Source: Epiperipatus broadwayi (taxonomy: Eukaryota > Onychophora > Udeonychophora > Euonychophora > Peripatidae). From it: a stretch of DNA of 64,000 bases. A program made the translations under genes and the position numbers. The DNA lies in NCBI GenBank assembly GCA_028023455.1, contig JAQFVV010006632.1, positions 1 through 64,000 on the forward strand, in the 5' to 3' direction. Shown in pieces: positions 1 through 14,070 of this stretch (the first letter of the stretch is position 1; each line of letters opens with the position of its first letter). The notes under the pieces are model-generated. The model saw only the letters and a program-made list of their open reading frames with translations. It did no database searches and was not told where the DNA came from.

Positions 1-790
1 CAGATCTTCATGGTGAATTTATGATGGGCAATGAATGTTCAGCATCCCATAGGGCCATCTCCCGATGGAGAATAATCTAGGTGCTTTTACTCGGTCATAC
101 CTTGGCAGGAACAAAATATTTTTATTATTTTTGGAGACTCTCAGTGATCGAGAGCAAAGCTAAAGTTTAAGTGAATGTCTCCAGCAAGTCTAAGATGGCC
201 TCTTTTTTTATCTTGATCTTTCACATTTTTGTTAAGATATTTTTAGGTTCTATTTAATCTGCCCTGAAGATAATCAATGCATTTTGTTGGTTTTTAATTA
301 AAGAAAGCTGCCATTCTATTGTTTACATTTTACATTTACTAATTAATTTTGGGGAATTTTTCTTTAATTAATCTATTATCTATCACTGACCGATGCTTTT
401 AAATTTCAAAAACAAAAAGGGAACATAAGATTATTTTAACTTTTAATTAAATATTACATCAGATATTTTTAGAATTATTATTAAACGAAATTTAAACAAA
501 GCAATAAATACGAACTTTATAATCCAAAATAAATGATTAATATTATACAAAATTATATAACTAAAAGAAACCTAAATTATATTATTTTATCCCTATTTAT
601 TGCGTTTAATTTGAGATCGAAATGTGTGCATGTTTATGCTGAATTCTACATATATTTATACATTTTTAATATTGTTACACACACAATTCGATATCAAAAA
701 GTTTAAATTTGGGCAGGATAGACCGGTCAGTGAGAGACGACAGAAAAAGGTGAAACTTAAGATTCGAATACGAATCTTACTCTTTCAATA
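1..790. other. AT-rich sequence, no gene seen
   Basis: The first 260 bases are noticeably less AT-rich than what follows and could be the edge of a transcribed unit (UTR-like), but no open frame or splice pair supports that. The rest is AT-rich with no recognisable repeat. Confidence 0.4.
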
Positions 791-1109
791 TATATATATA
801 TATATATCGATCAACCTATTCATATAGCCATATGTAGCTATCCATTCATCTCCTTATTTCTCAATTCAATCATTTGTGTATCTACCTATTTATTTATCTA
901 TATATCTTTTTTTCTCTATCTTTTATATGCAACCATTCAACTATTTATTTACACATCTATTCTATGTTTCTAGAAAACAATATATCTGCTTATTCTTTTT
1001 CTATGTATCTATCTGCTAGCCTCTGACTTTCTGTATGTCTGCCAAGTTTTATTCACCCATTTATTTATCCATCCATCTACCATTTATCTATCTATCTACT
1101 CATCCATAA

Positions 1110-1141
<32 letters not shown>

Positions 1142-1172
1142 TAAAACGAAGATTTGCACAGGTTAAATATAT
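791..1172. repeat. Degenerate TCTA field with TA and TG tracts
   Basis: A TA run (about 791-806) is followed by diverged TCTA/TTTA tetranucleotides and then TA-TG tracts at about 1,108-1,141. It is the pyrimidine-strand flank of a larger microsatellite-derived zone that switches to TAGA after 1,500. Confidence 0.8.
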
Positions 1173-1396
1173 AAAATGCATATTTTGCGGGTTCATCCGT
1201 GTTAAAAACTTTTAATATTAATATACTGACGTTTCAACTTGGTCACACAAGCCATCCACAGAGTTATATGTTTCGACTTGGTCACACAAGCCATCCACAG
1301 AGTTATAACTCTGTGGATGGCTTGTGTGACCAAGTCAAAACGTCAGTATATTATATTAAAAGTTTTTAACAAACCCGCAAAATATGTATTTTATAT
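1173..1396. mobile_element. Foldback element E (inverted pair)
   Basis: The left side (ATATTTTGCGGGTT, TTAAAAACTTTTAATAT, ACTGACGTTTCAACTTGG) is repeated in reverse complement on the right, ending at GCGGGTTT reversed near 1,396. The inner part of the left arm is present twice in tandem (about 38-bp period), so the centre is a three-copy block folding on a single right arm. On the minus reading the arm shows CUGUGGA, a six-pair stem GGCUUG/CAAGUC and GAAA, which resembles a hammerhead core with one core base changed (A6 to U). Confidence 0.75.
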
Positions 1397-2004
1397 ATAT
1401 ATTTCCTATTTGTCTACCTATTTATGTATTTATTTATCTATCCTATCTATCTAAATATTTATATACTATCTACAAATTCTTTAATCTGCTAAATGTCATC
1501 CATGTATGATAGATAGATATCTGGATAGATTAATATATGTAAGAATAGTTTAATAGATTTATATATAGATACACAGAGGACAGATAAATAGATTGTTAAT
1601 TAAACAGGTAAGTTAATAAATATGTAGGTAGACAGATAGATAGTTAAAAATGAATAAATGTGGTGATAGATAGATAGTTAAAGAAATGGATGATTGAATA
1701 GATAAATTATTAGATAAAATAGAAATAAACACAGTTATATAGATAAATAGCTAAAGAATTAGGTAGAAGGATAGGTTGGTGTGTGAATAGCTAAATATAT
1801 AGACAGATAAATAGATAAAATAACAGGTTGAAAGGTGAATAGACAGATTGTTTCATAAAGATAAATAGATACATAGATAGAAAAGCAAACATATAAATAG
1901 AATGGTTGGATAATAGATAGGTTGATAATGGCTGAATGAATGAATTTTTAGTTATATGATAGAAAGCAGATATATAGATAAGTAGATAGTTAGATAAGTA
2001 GATA
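1397..2004. repeat. Degenerate TAGA/GATA field
   Basis: Diverged TCTA then TAGA/GATA tetranucleotides, with purine-strand orientation from about 1,500. Open frames here are tetranucleotide translations and not genes. Confidence 0.8.
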
Positions 2005-2333
2005 GTTACATTGATCGAAAACGCAATGTATGGGTAAGAGAACAAACAGGTGTTACTGACCTCATTGAAAAAATTAAAAGATTGAAGTGGAGTTGGGCTG
2101 GACTTATTGCTAGAAGAGATAATAGATGGACAATTGAAATTTTAAACTGCATTCCAAGAGATTCTAAAAGACCCAGAAAGAGACCACATGTGAGATGGAT
2201 GGATGAAATAAGAAAGTGTGCAGGGGTCATGTGGAGAAGAGAAGCCAAAGATCGAAAAAGATGGATTAAACTTGGAGAGACCTTCATCCTGCAGTGGATT
2301 GATAATGGTTGATGATGATGATGATGATGATGA
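2005..2333 (+). mobile_element. RTE-type LINE, 5'-truncated 3' end
   Basis: A plus-strand frame (about 2,082-2,312) encodes the C-terminal tail typical of RTE-clade endonuclease-reverse transcriptases: KWSWAG, RWTIEILN, PRDSKRP, RPHVRWMDEIRK and a final LQW. The frame ends in a short (GAT)n tract at about 2,306-2,332, the simple-repeat 3' tail expected of RTE elements instead of poly(A). No upstream reverse-transcriptase palm is present, so this is a dead, strongly 5'-truncated copy. Homologous remnants in this window lie at 9.1, 26.9, 46.4, 47.1, 53.8, 55.0 and 61.3 kb; this one keeps the longest uninterrupted frame and may be among the youngest. The clade name rests on motif memory; the LINE identity is firm. 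Confidence 0.85.
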
Positions 2334-2920
<587 letters not shown>

Positions 2921-3208
2921 GGGTGAGAAAGAAAGATAGAGAATGTATCTTTAGACAAAGTTAAATACTTATCTATTAAAAAAAATCAAGCTTTTATTGT
3001 TTGACAAAACACATTATAATTTTTATATTTTACCACTTTAATTTTAAATCATGAGTGCAAAACTTATTTTTTTGCTTACATTTCATGAACTGAAACAGTT
3101 CAATGAAATCCTGACAATTTTTTCTCCCTGTTACTTTATGTCATGAGCACAATTACAACAACCTATTTTTTATTTTATTTTTTCAGTGATGTATCAGCAA
3201 CATAAAAT

Positions 3209-4670
3209 AAATATTTCTCATGTGAAAGTCTGAGTTCAAACCCTCTATATATTACATATATAAATGCAGGTATGAAAAAGCATGTACTGTAAAAAAATCA
3301 TATTTCAAAATAAAGTGCCATAAGGTCTATCCAGCTTTCATATATGTAAGTAAATGGATTATGTCCTGTACATAAGGGGTCAGAGTGACTTGTTGTCAAC
3401 ATGGTTAAGATGAGAAAGTCAGCACTTAGGTGACTTTGAGCATTTCATCATCAGATTTTCAATGAAATAGATGGCTGAAGAGTGTGTTGTGGAGTGGTTT
3501 GAAGCCTGTCTATTAAAGTATGACGAGCTTTGACTTATCCAGCTGATGAGTGCTGGTTTAGCACAAAATATGTATATTGGTGATTATTTATTTTTTCAAC
3601 ATGTGTGTGATCAAATATATCAGTGGTATTAGATAGCATGGATGGTTGAGGGTCATGTGAAATTCTGAGTTCAAACCCTTATAGATTTCATCTATAAATG
3701 CAGGTATGAAAAAGCCTGTACTGTAGAAAAAATTCATATTTCAAAATAAAATGTTGTAAGGTCTGCCCCCCCACATATGTATGTAAATAGATAATGTTCT
3801 GTATATGAGGGGTCAGAGTGACTTGTATTCAATATGGATAGGATGAGAAGGTTGGAACTATGGTGGGCTTTAAACATTCCACCATCATATTTTCAATGAA
3901 ATGGACAGCTGAAGAGTTGTGGGATGGAGTGGTTTGAAGCCTGTCCATTAAAATATACAGATTGGCAATCTTAATATAAGCTGAGCTTTGACTATATACA
4001 TGTGTGGAATGATAATCTGGACCAATTGATAAGGGCTGGTTTAGCATAAAATATGTCTACTGGTGATTATTTAACTTTTCAACATGTATGTGATCAAGCA
4101 TATCAGTGGTATTAGATAGCATGGATGGTTGAGGGTCCTGTGAAAGTCTGACTCAAACTCCTATATATTACATATATATAAGTACAGGTATGAAAAAGTC
4201 TGTACTGTAGAAAAAATTCATATTTCAAAATAAAGTGCTAAGATCTGCCCATCCCTCATATATGTATATAAATGAATTATGTCCTTACATGAGGGGTCAG
4301 AGTGACTTGTGGTCAACATGGGTAGGATGAGAATGTTGGCATTAGGGTAGACTTTGAACCTTCCATCATCAGATTTTCAATTGGATGGACGATTGAAGAG
4401 TTGGAGTGTGTAGTAGATTGAAGCCTGTCAATTAAAGTATGAAGATTGGCTATCTTAATATATATCTGAGCACTTATTGCACATATGTGTGGAGATGGTA
4501 ATCTGGACCAACTGATGATTGCTTGTTTAGCATGGAATTTGTATATTGGTGATTATTTATCATTTTGACATGTGCAATCAAGTGTGTCAATGGTATGAGA
4601 TAGCATGGATAGTTGAGGGTTGTGTGAAAGTCTCAGTTCAAACACTCTTTATATTAAATATTTCTCATGT
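3209..4670 (+). mobile_element. SINE family S, tandem trimer with 15-bp target duplication
   Basis: Three head-to-tail units plus a fourth fragment. The anchor TGTGAAAGTCTGAG recurs at 3,221, 3,656, 4,139 and 4,623, giving periods of 435, 483 and 484 bp. Each unit end carries a tRNA-like promoter: an A-box-like TAGCATGGATGG, then about 20 bp later a B-box-like AGTTCAAACCC. The whole block is flanked by the identical 15-mer AAATATTTCTCATGT at 3,209-3,223 and 4,656-4,670, so it appears to have inserted as one preformed multimer. The insert begins and ends inside the tRNA-like part, i.e. the units are circularly permuted relative to a normal SINE. No long frame is present. Confidence 0.8.
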
Positions 4671-7066
<2,396 letters not shown>

Positions 7067-7380
7067 TATTATTATTAAATCAATACCATTATCATTATTA
7101 TTAGTTGTAGTAGTAGTTGTTATGGTGGAGGTGGTGGTGGTAGTAGTGGTGGTAGTAGTGGTGATGGTAGTGGTGCCCGTAGGGTTGTGGTAGTGGTGGC
7201 AGTAGTAGTAGTGGTGGTTGTGATGGTAGTGGTGGTGGTAGTGGTGGTGGTAGTGGTGGTGGTAATAGTGGTGGTAGTGGTGATAGTGGTAGTGGTGATA
7301 CTGGTGGTAGTGGTAATAGTAGTGGTGGTAGTAGTAGCAGTAGTAGTAGCAGTAGTAGTAGTAGTAGTAGTAGTAGTTCT
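7067..7380. repeat. G-rich GGT/AGT trinucleotide tract
   Basis: TTG/TTA grades into GTA, GTGGTG and AGTGGT units for roughly 270 bp, with almost no C on the plus strand. The poly-valine frame is an artefact. Repeated GG doublets could support two-tetrad quadruplexes. Confidence 0.9.
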
Positions 7381-9127
7381 ATTAGAAAAGTTATATTATT
7401 TCAATTTACTACTATATAACAAAATTTATTTAATCACAAGCCATATAAGCATGTCAATGAATAAACAATTATTCCTCCATTTACTCATTTACACGCTTAG
7501 GTGTAATCTGATGAGCCATATATGTTTTGACAAATGTTTTGTGTATATTATTTAAATCTGAATGTATGTTATAACAATCGTTTATATATAATTATTAACT
7601 TTGGAGAATTCAGTTGCTGATTTATTATTTACAAGTTATACAGATATATATTTTTTACTTTGCATTTTCAAAAAAAATTATTCTCATAATTAGATTTACA
7701 TATGTAATTTTGATAATTGCATATAATAATCATTCCCATGTAATAAGTATCTTTGTGAGATACAATTCCTAACGTTGTAAGTTGTAACCTAAGTGTAACG
7801 TGTTTTTCAACAGTTTTCGTTTTTCACTCTCTGTCTCTCTTGAATAAAACCATACATTTATAATTTAAATATTAAATGTCACCATGATAATTTCCAGGAC
7901 CACGTGATGAGATTCCAATTTTGAGATGAGATAGTATGGTGTTTGACAATGTAGTTGTTTTTTCCCCTTGCATTTATATGGATAATTAGTTATTTATATA
8001 TTTTATATGCTTGTGTGTGACTAATCAACTCTATTATAATGTTTTGGAAATTAACTTTAATATATTATATCTGAGAGTACGTTTAATAATTGTATATTTA
8101 TAAAGCACTATTTATATATATAAATAAAACACACCTTAACGAGAATATTATATTAATATTTACCAATTACCTTTTCCAATATTTTCTCTACTTTTTAATT
8201 TTTGTAAAATTAATTTGTAATCGATACTCTTCATTACTACAGTCGCTGTCGTAAGATAATATTGCAAATAATTAATGAATCAACTTATTTCTTGGGAATG
8301 TGTGCAAAATTATTTTTAAATCAAATAAAAACGTGATGAAAAATGAATTGAAATGTCACAAAAATAGTAAATAAATTTTCAAATATTTCTCTTTTAATTA
8401 ATTTAGATATTCAATGTAAATAATAGTAATTATTAAAGAACTTAGATATACTTTCTTTACTCCATCCATCCCTCCACCGATTTTAAAATAAAAAAAAAAG
8501 AGAAAATTAACATAACCATACAAGTGATGCAAACTCATTGGAATTGGAGCACTGCTTGGTTAAGTGCAGTAATAGATTGTCAGTCTCTGGGGTGTAAGTT
8601 CCTTGTATTGATTTCTGTTCTGATATTTTCGGCGTTCAAACGTCTTATGAATTCCCAAGCAATAAATGCAATTTTTTTTTTTTTATTTCATTACTAAAAA
8701 AAGTAGCAAATGGTTAGTTTCTTGGGAGGTTACATGCTGACTGCAAAACAGAAGAATTAGTAATGTCATATCTAGGAATTTATCTCTCGAATTGATAACG
8801 ATACCACAGCTTTCAATCATGCATGTCAACCTTCCCCTATCAGTATTAACAATTGCTACATTTATGCAAAATTGTAGATATTTAGGATAAGCCCTTTATC
8901 AGTACAAACTCAGATTTGGATAAATAATTGTCAAATAAAAATCACTTTTTATAAGTGAACAACTTTCAATACTGTAAATCAGTCAACTATATAATTGTCT
9001 AATCCCTAAATAAGAAATTTATACATGCTAAACCAACTTTTGAAAATGTATAAAAAACTGGCCTATAGTGTCATAGAAACAATTTTTATTCCTAAAAAGA
9101 TAATTTAATCACTATCATTCTTATTTT
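7381..9127. other. AT-rich, no gene seen
   Basis: AT-rich, largely unique. A weak tRNA-like B-box (GTTCAAACG) near 8,633 may mark an old SINE. No convincing exon. Confidence 0.5.
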
Positions 9128-9326
9128 AAATATTAATCCATTGCAGGATGAAGGTCCCTCTCTCAAGTTGCATCCAATTTCTCTAATCCTTAACTTCTCT
9201 TCTCCACACTATATTGACAGACTTCTTCATTTCTTCCATCCTATCACACATGGTCACCTTACAGGTCTTTTTAAATCTCTTGGAATTCAATTTAAAACTC
9301 CAACTGTCCATCTATTATAATGTTGA
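9128..9326 (-). mobile_element. RTE-type LINE 3' end, degenerate
   Basis: The reverse strand carries the same C-terminal module as the 2.0-kb copy (a tract for a tryptophan/arginine-rich tail, then PRD-like and a CATCCTGCAATGG end). Frame is broken. Confidence 0.7.
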
Positions 9327-9689
9327 TTACAAAATCATCTTCCTGACTTTTATTGGATTAAGAAACTCTCTAAATTATTGACATCCAAATTTTATAGTTA
9401 TCAATTTATCTCTACTAGATACTAAATTCTAAATAATGACAATATGAAAAATGTCAATGCTGAAAACATAACAAATTTGCAAGGATCAGCATTTTTGAAA
9501 TGCAAAGCAAATAACAGAGAAGACAGAGTAATGAACCACCACTTGAAATTCTATCCCTAAACTTTATTCAGCATTTGAGAAATTTTAAGAATATTGAATT
9601 TTTTATCAATCTTGAAAATAAATATATTTAAAAACAAAATATTTTGATAAGTTAAAGTTGTTTTAATATTATGAAGTAAAAAAAAACAG

Positions 9690-9850
9690 AAGATAGAAAT
9701 TAGTCTGGGAATATTGAATGAATAGGCACTAGATAGGGATTTTGATGCACAAACCTTCTAGCATTCATTGATTGCTATGGCTTGCACTGGGTTGCACTAC
9801 AGTATGGAGAGTGTGCATAAGCATAAGAAGTGTCTTGTTTTAGTGTTTAG
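9690..9850. mobile_element. Family A arm fragment
   Basis: Matches the right arm of the 15.6-16.3 kb foldback: GGCACTAGATAGGGATTT, CATTGATTGCTATGG, TTGCACTACAGTATGGAGAG. One arm only. Confidence 0.7.
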
Positions 9851-10076
9851 GAATATACATTGACAACTTTGTAGGTCACCTCTTACATCCTTTCATCAAT
9901 GTTCAATATTTGTGTGTATATATAAAATACGTATAAAACTGACAATAAAGTGTAAATTAATTTCTTTATTCTCAATTAAAAATAAAATTTAAGTCCCAAT
10001 ACTTCAACTTTTTTCCATCTTTAAAAATATTGCATTTAATTAAAATAAAATAATATTAAGCAGTTTTATACAAATG

Positions 10077-10300
10077 CAATTTATATACTTTACTTTAAAC
10101 ACTTTTTATCAAAAACCTTTTATTGTACTTATATGCATACACAATCTTACATTTCGACTGTCCTGCAGTCTTCTTCAGAGACAATTTTACTAATTTTAAA
10201 TTAAAGTAAAATTGTCTCTGAAGAAGACTACAGAACAGTCCAAATCTAAGGTTGTTGCTAAAAAGTGTTCAAAATAGAGTGGATAAATTGCATTTATATA
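10077..10300. mobile_element. Foldback element D' (inverted pair)
   Basis: Two inverted arms (about 10,095-10,195 and 10,203-10,275) share AAACACTTTTTA, ACTGTCCTGCAGTC and CAGAGACAATTTTAC. Similar short sequences flank it (near GCAATTTATAT at 10,076 and GCATTTATATA at 10,288), possibly a decayed target duplication. Confidence 0.75.
10143..10178 (-). ncRNA. Hammerhead-like core in element D'
   Basis: Minus reading: CUGAAGA, one extra A, stem II GACUG/CAGUC (five pairs, loop CAGGA), then GAAA. Position 7 of the hammerhead core is free, so CUGAAGA is allowed; the extra base before stem II is not canonical. Stem III is best read as AUC-UAA-GAU then U from a consensus of both arms. In the plus-strand arm (10,218-10,250) GAAA has decayed to CAAA. 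Confidence 0.4.
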
Positions 10301-11086
10301 AGATATTACAACAAAATAACGGAAGTGGTAAATTTGGTAATATTTCTGAAGAATAAGCATCTTTAAAAAATTAATAACTCATAAAATCAGATTATACTTA
10401 ATTAGTAACATTGTTCATTTCCAAAAATATATAATTATTTATTCAAATTTCTTTCACAAAATACATGTATATTTACACACACTTATTTTTCTCCATTTGT
10501 AATTAACAACTTTTACTTCAGTAGTTAATAAATTTGATTTAATTTAATGTTTTAATTTAACTGATATTATAATACGAATACATTTTAACCCTTAGCTAAT
10601 TATTTATTATTCATAAAACAAATCTTATCTTTCTTTAATAAAGTAAGTTTAAATTGTTTTAAAATGGAGTATATATTTTATTTCTAAATTTTTTTCTTGT
10701 CTTAAAATAACAGCACTACACACCTTCTTATTTATTATTGAATCATAAACTCCATAATTTTTTTTTAAATAATCTCACCTTTTAAATATATCTCGTATTA
10801 AACATATATAGTTATTGGAAATACCTCATATCTATATTATTTCAGCCCCTCTCCCCTTTTAAAGAAAGAATAGTCTGACTTTTTGCAGCTCTTTTTTCAA
10901 TGGGTTGCAACGATGCAGACTATTATTTTTAAGGCGGGGATGTGGCAGAAACAATATAACTATGTGTCGCTTCAAATAAATGCATTGTTCCTAACATATA
11001 AGTTTTATATTTGCATAAAATAACATATTTACCTTCATTAATATTTTAGTTTATTCAAGCCAATTGCTATGTTTAGTAAATAAATT
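10301..11086. other. AT-rich, no gene seen
   Basis: AT-rich; a slightly GC-richer patch at 10,860-10,980 has no recognisable identity. Confidence 0.5.
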
Positions 11087-11181
11087 CTTTTTTTTTCCAT
11101 GGGTCAAAGCATCGGACGGGAAGCAAACCCGCAAGCCCGGGACAACTGCTTGTAAGGCAGCTGTGCAGAACACTCGACCAC
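11087..11181 (-). mobile_element. tRNA-derived SINE, family V
   Basis: On the minus strand it reads GGTCGAGTG (A-box region), a CCTTACAAGC-like anticodon arm, a CGGGTTTGCG-type B-box region and an A-rich tail (T run at 11,087). Related copies lie at 24.5, 59.1 and 61.5 kb. It is SINE-derived, not a working tRNA gene: arms mismatch and an A tail follows. Confidence 0.7.
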
Positions 11182-11469
11182 ATTTAATTTACTATCTGTC
11201 CTAGATTTAATGTTATTTGAAATATATTCGGTTCCTTCATCAATATGTTATCTATCTATTATAAAATATAGTTTTAAATAATGCAAACAATTTCAATACA
11301 AGATAAAGTTAAAATTAAAAATGATTCTGAGATTAAATGTAATAACAAAAATTTATATAGTTGAATAGCTTTTTTTGTGTTTTCCCTTATGAAAGTTCTT
11401 ATAATGTTAATCATAATTATTTGTTTTTTTTTTAAGACATAAATTTTTAAATATATAAATAATAATTAT

Positions 11470-11677
11470 AAAGAACTTGAACTCAAGACTTTCAAGCTCC
11501 TTACATCTATCTAATTCATCTTATAGAACTGATGCAGATGACCACATACATGTGAAAAATATAAATGATTTCCAATGTATGTATTTTGTGTTGAACCAGC
11601 ACTTATCAGTTGGTCCAGATCACCATCTCAAATATATATATATATGTATACCAAAAGAGAGATGGTGATATTCAGAA

Positions 11678-11717
<40 letters not shown>

Positions 11718-11790
11718 AAGTTCTGAATATATATTAAGATAGCAAATCTTCAAACTTTAATGAACAAGCTTCAATCTTCTCCACTCTCCC
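11470..11790 (-). mobile_element. SINE family S, partial, with internal foldback
   Basis: Reverse complement of the S unit: AACCAGCACTTATCAGTTGG and GGTCCAGATCACCATCTC, with the tRNA-like B-box at the left end (CTTGAACTCAAG). A short inverted repeat (AGAGATGGTGAT and TTCAGAACTTATATA about a TA tract at 11,680-11,713) follows. Confidence 0.7.
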
Positions 11791-13014
11791 AACTCATCAG
11801 TTATCCATTTTGTTAAAAATCCAAGAATGGACATGTGTATCAGTTGTATAAAATGGATTAGATACATATAGGAAACTTGAAATTCCGAGTTCAAGTCTCT
11901 TATAATTACATTAAGTCTAGTGTAGACAATATACATATGTTTAATATTATACGTAAATAGTGTAAATTTATATGTGTTCTGATTTTGACAGACTTCCAGG
12001 TGATTTTTAAAGTAATACTGCAAATCATTCATCTCTTAACTAAAATAATAATTTTGTATTCTGTTAAATATTTATGTTGAATTTCATGTATGTGGAAATT
12101 TTTAATTTTTATATTTGAAATATTTTTTTTGCACTTCAAAACAAAATTTATGACAAATATCAGTTCATTATTGCTAAATGAGAATTGATAAATGATACTG
12201 ATAAAACATTTTATTTTCAAAATGAGAATTGATAATGGTGTATTATTAGATATGATATGTTGGACTATTTCCATCATCTATGAGTGAATGTTGAATGTAT
12301 AGAAAATTTTAAATTTTATTTAAACTTTCCAAATACAAACAACTTGTTAGTAATAACACACTTTGAAGATATGTTAATATTTATCAAAGCAATTGAAGAT
12401 TTACAATGACAAAGATCAGATCCAATTTTTGACAATATTCAAAAGGACACCCAATGTTTTTCTTAACTAGTCATTCATTTTATTTGAAACAAGTAATTGA
12501 GATAATATTTCTGTACTGTCATTTTCACTTTACCATTCTGATGCAGATGAACACCAGTCCCTACCTTGTATAAAAGCAGTGTAGTGGAAATTACTACAGA
12601 AATATTATTTATTCAGTGGTAATCTCTATTCTAATAAATAACTAATAAAAAGTATTATTATCTTTCCATCAAATACTTTGTGTCAAAGTTTTGACATCAG
12701 TAAGTTTGGCATTTATCAATTAAACTGTACTTATTGGCTATCTGTATATACTAAACAATGATAAAATTATGTGTAAGAGATTGTGATCTGGGCCAATTGA
12801 TGCATTCTGATTCAGCATGAAATGTACATTTTGGAGATCAGACATCTTTGTCACATGTCTTTGTCATTTGATTACATTTATATCCCTTCACAAGATGTTA
12901 AAAGCTGATAAAACCAGTATCTACCTTGTGTGAAAATGGTGTAGTGAAAATTACTTCACAGAAATATTATTCATTAAATGAATAATCAAAATAGAATTAC
13001 TAATATCTCATTAA
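11791..13014. other. AT-rich with family C fragment and a tandem duplication
   Basis: 12,225-12,360 matches one outer arm of family C (GTTGGACTATTTCCATCATC). Around 12,540-12,620 and 12,908-12,990 the same block recurs (ACCAGTCCCTACCTTGT-like, then ACAGAAATATTATT), a diverged direct duplication about 366 bp apart. No gene seen. Confidence 0.55.
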
Positions 13015-14070
13015 TAGTTCAAAATCTCTATTGATAGAGTGAATTAAAGTTCTAAACTTTTGATTGGTCAATTACAGAATCAGCAGTAAAAATATATTTC
13101 TTTTTTAAAATTATAGTCATTTTAGTTTAGCTGTATTTTTATATTGGACTATTTCCATCATCTAATATGTGTGTTGAATGTCTTTAGAAAAGTTTAATTT
13201 TTAGTTAAATATTCCAAATGCATTCAACTGTTAGTAATATCACAGCAAACAAATGTTAATAATATCACAGCAAACAGGTTAGTATACACATGTTTCGAGA
13301 GGTATTTTTCTCCCCTCTTCTTCAGGTGTTGCTGGCCTGACCAGTGACAGTACTAGCATGGGATTCGAACCTGGGTCCTTAGATTCTTGATTATTGAAAT
13401 TTAAGGTAACGCTCTAACCAACTGAGCCATCCTGCCAAAGGCAACAGTATGTAGTAATTTCATATACTTACCTATGAGGTTCCTCCTGATTTCTCCACTT
13501 TTTCTTAATAATTTTTCAGATTATTAAAGTAAATGAAAAATTTTTCAATAATAAATTTGTATTTATAATTGATATAAATAATCTATTGCAGACAACATAA
13601 AATGTACTTTTCTCAACCTATTACAAAATGCAGCCTACATCATTGATTTCTTTCTCAATTTACTTTCACATAGAAGTAAATAATTTTTATTAAAATCTGA
13701 ACTATTCTTCTAAAATAATTATATTTTCACACATATTTTATAAAAATAATAATAAATATGTAAAAAAAAATTCTAAAATGTAAATTTTTATTTTGAAAAT
13801 AAAAAAAAAACCCTTCAAACTATCAAAATTGTTTACAAGCACTCCTTTGTATAGAGAATGAGAAACACCAATCAGCACCATGGAAGGCAAGCCTTATCTC
13901 ATTGTTATAATTTTAAATTTAAATATTATTGATTTATTAGTTGTAAAATAATTATAAAGATTGTAGCATCAGATGGCATGTTTTTCTTGATAAAATAACA
14001 CTAAAATTGGCAAAATGTCACAAAAATTAATGGTTTCAAAATGATTTAAAGCCACATTCAAAAATCTTTG
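13015..14070 (+). repeat. Dispersed ~0.9-kb repeat, copy 1
   Basis: Shares ordered blocks with 41,020-41,925: TTTTGATTGGTCAATTA, ATCATTGATTTCTTTCTCAA, a CCAATCAGCACCATGGAAGG block, and a TGTAAAATAATTATAAAGA end block. Copy 1 is split by a family C insertion. No frame, terminal repeat or promoter is recognisable, so the family is unclassified. Confidence 0.75.
13134..13500 (-). mobile_element. tRNA-derived element, family C, inserted in dispersed repeat
   Basis: Minus reading: GGCTCAGTTGGTTAGAGCG (A box) and GGTTCGAATCCC (B box), followed downstream by CTGAAGAAGAGGGG and CTCTCGAAACATG and ending in GGACTATTTCC-type sequence at 13,134. The B box is a perfect match to the RNA polymerase III consensus. 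The adjacent module (13,283-13,325) has CUGAAGA, A, stem GAGGGG/CCUCUC (one wobble), GAAA, then ACA-UG-UGU and A, again hammerhead-like. Confidence 0.8.

Noticed and set aside
95-150. ATACCTTGGCAGG resembling the 5' end of U1 snRNA
   Set aside because: Match is short and gapped, and the rest of the U1 structure is absent.
3429-3520. CTGAAGA followed by GAAG in the S unit, first read as another hammerhead core
   Set aside because: GAAA is not kept in any unit (GAAG or TAAA instead) and stem II does not pair.
13354-13440. tRNA gene on the minus strand
   Set aside because: A and B boxes are good, but no full cloverleaf forms and the same unit recurs inside a dispersed element; it is a SINE head.
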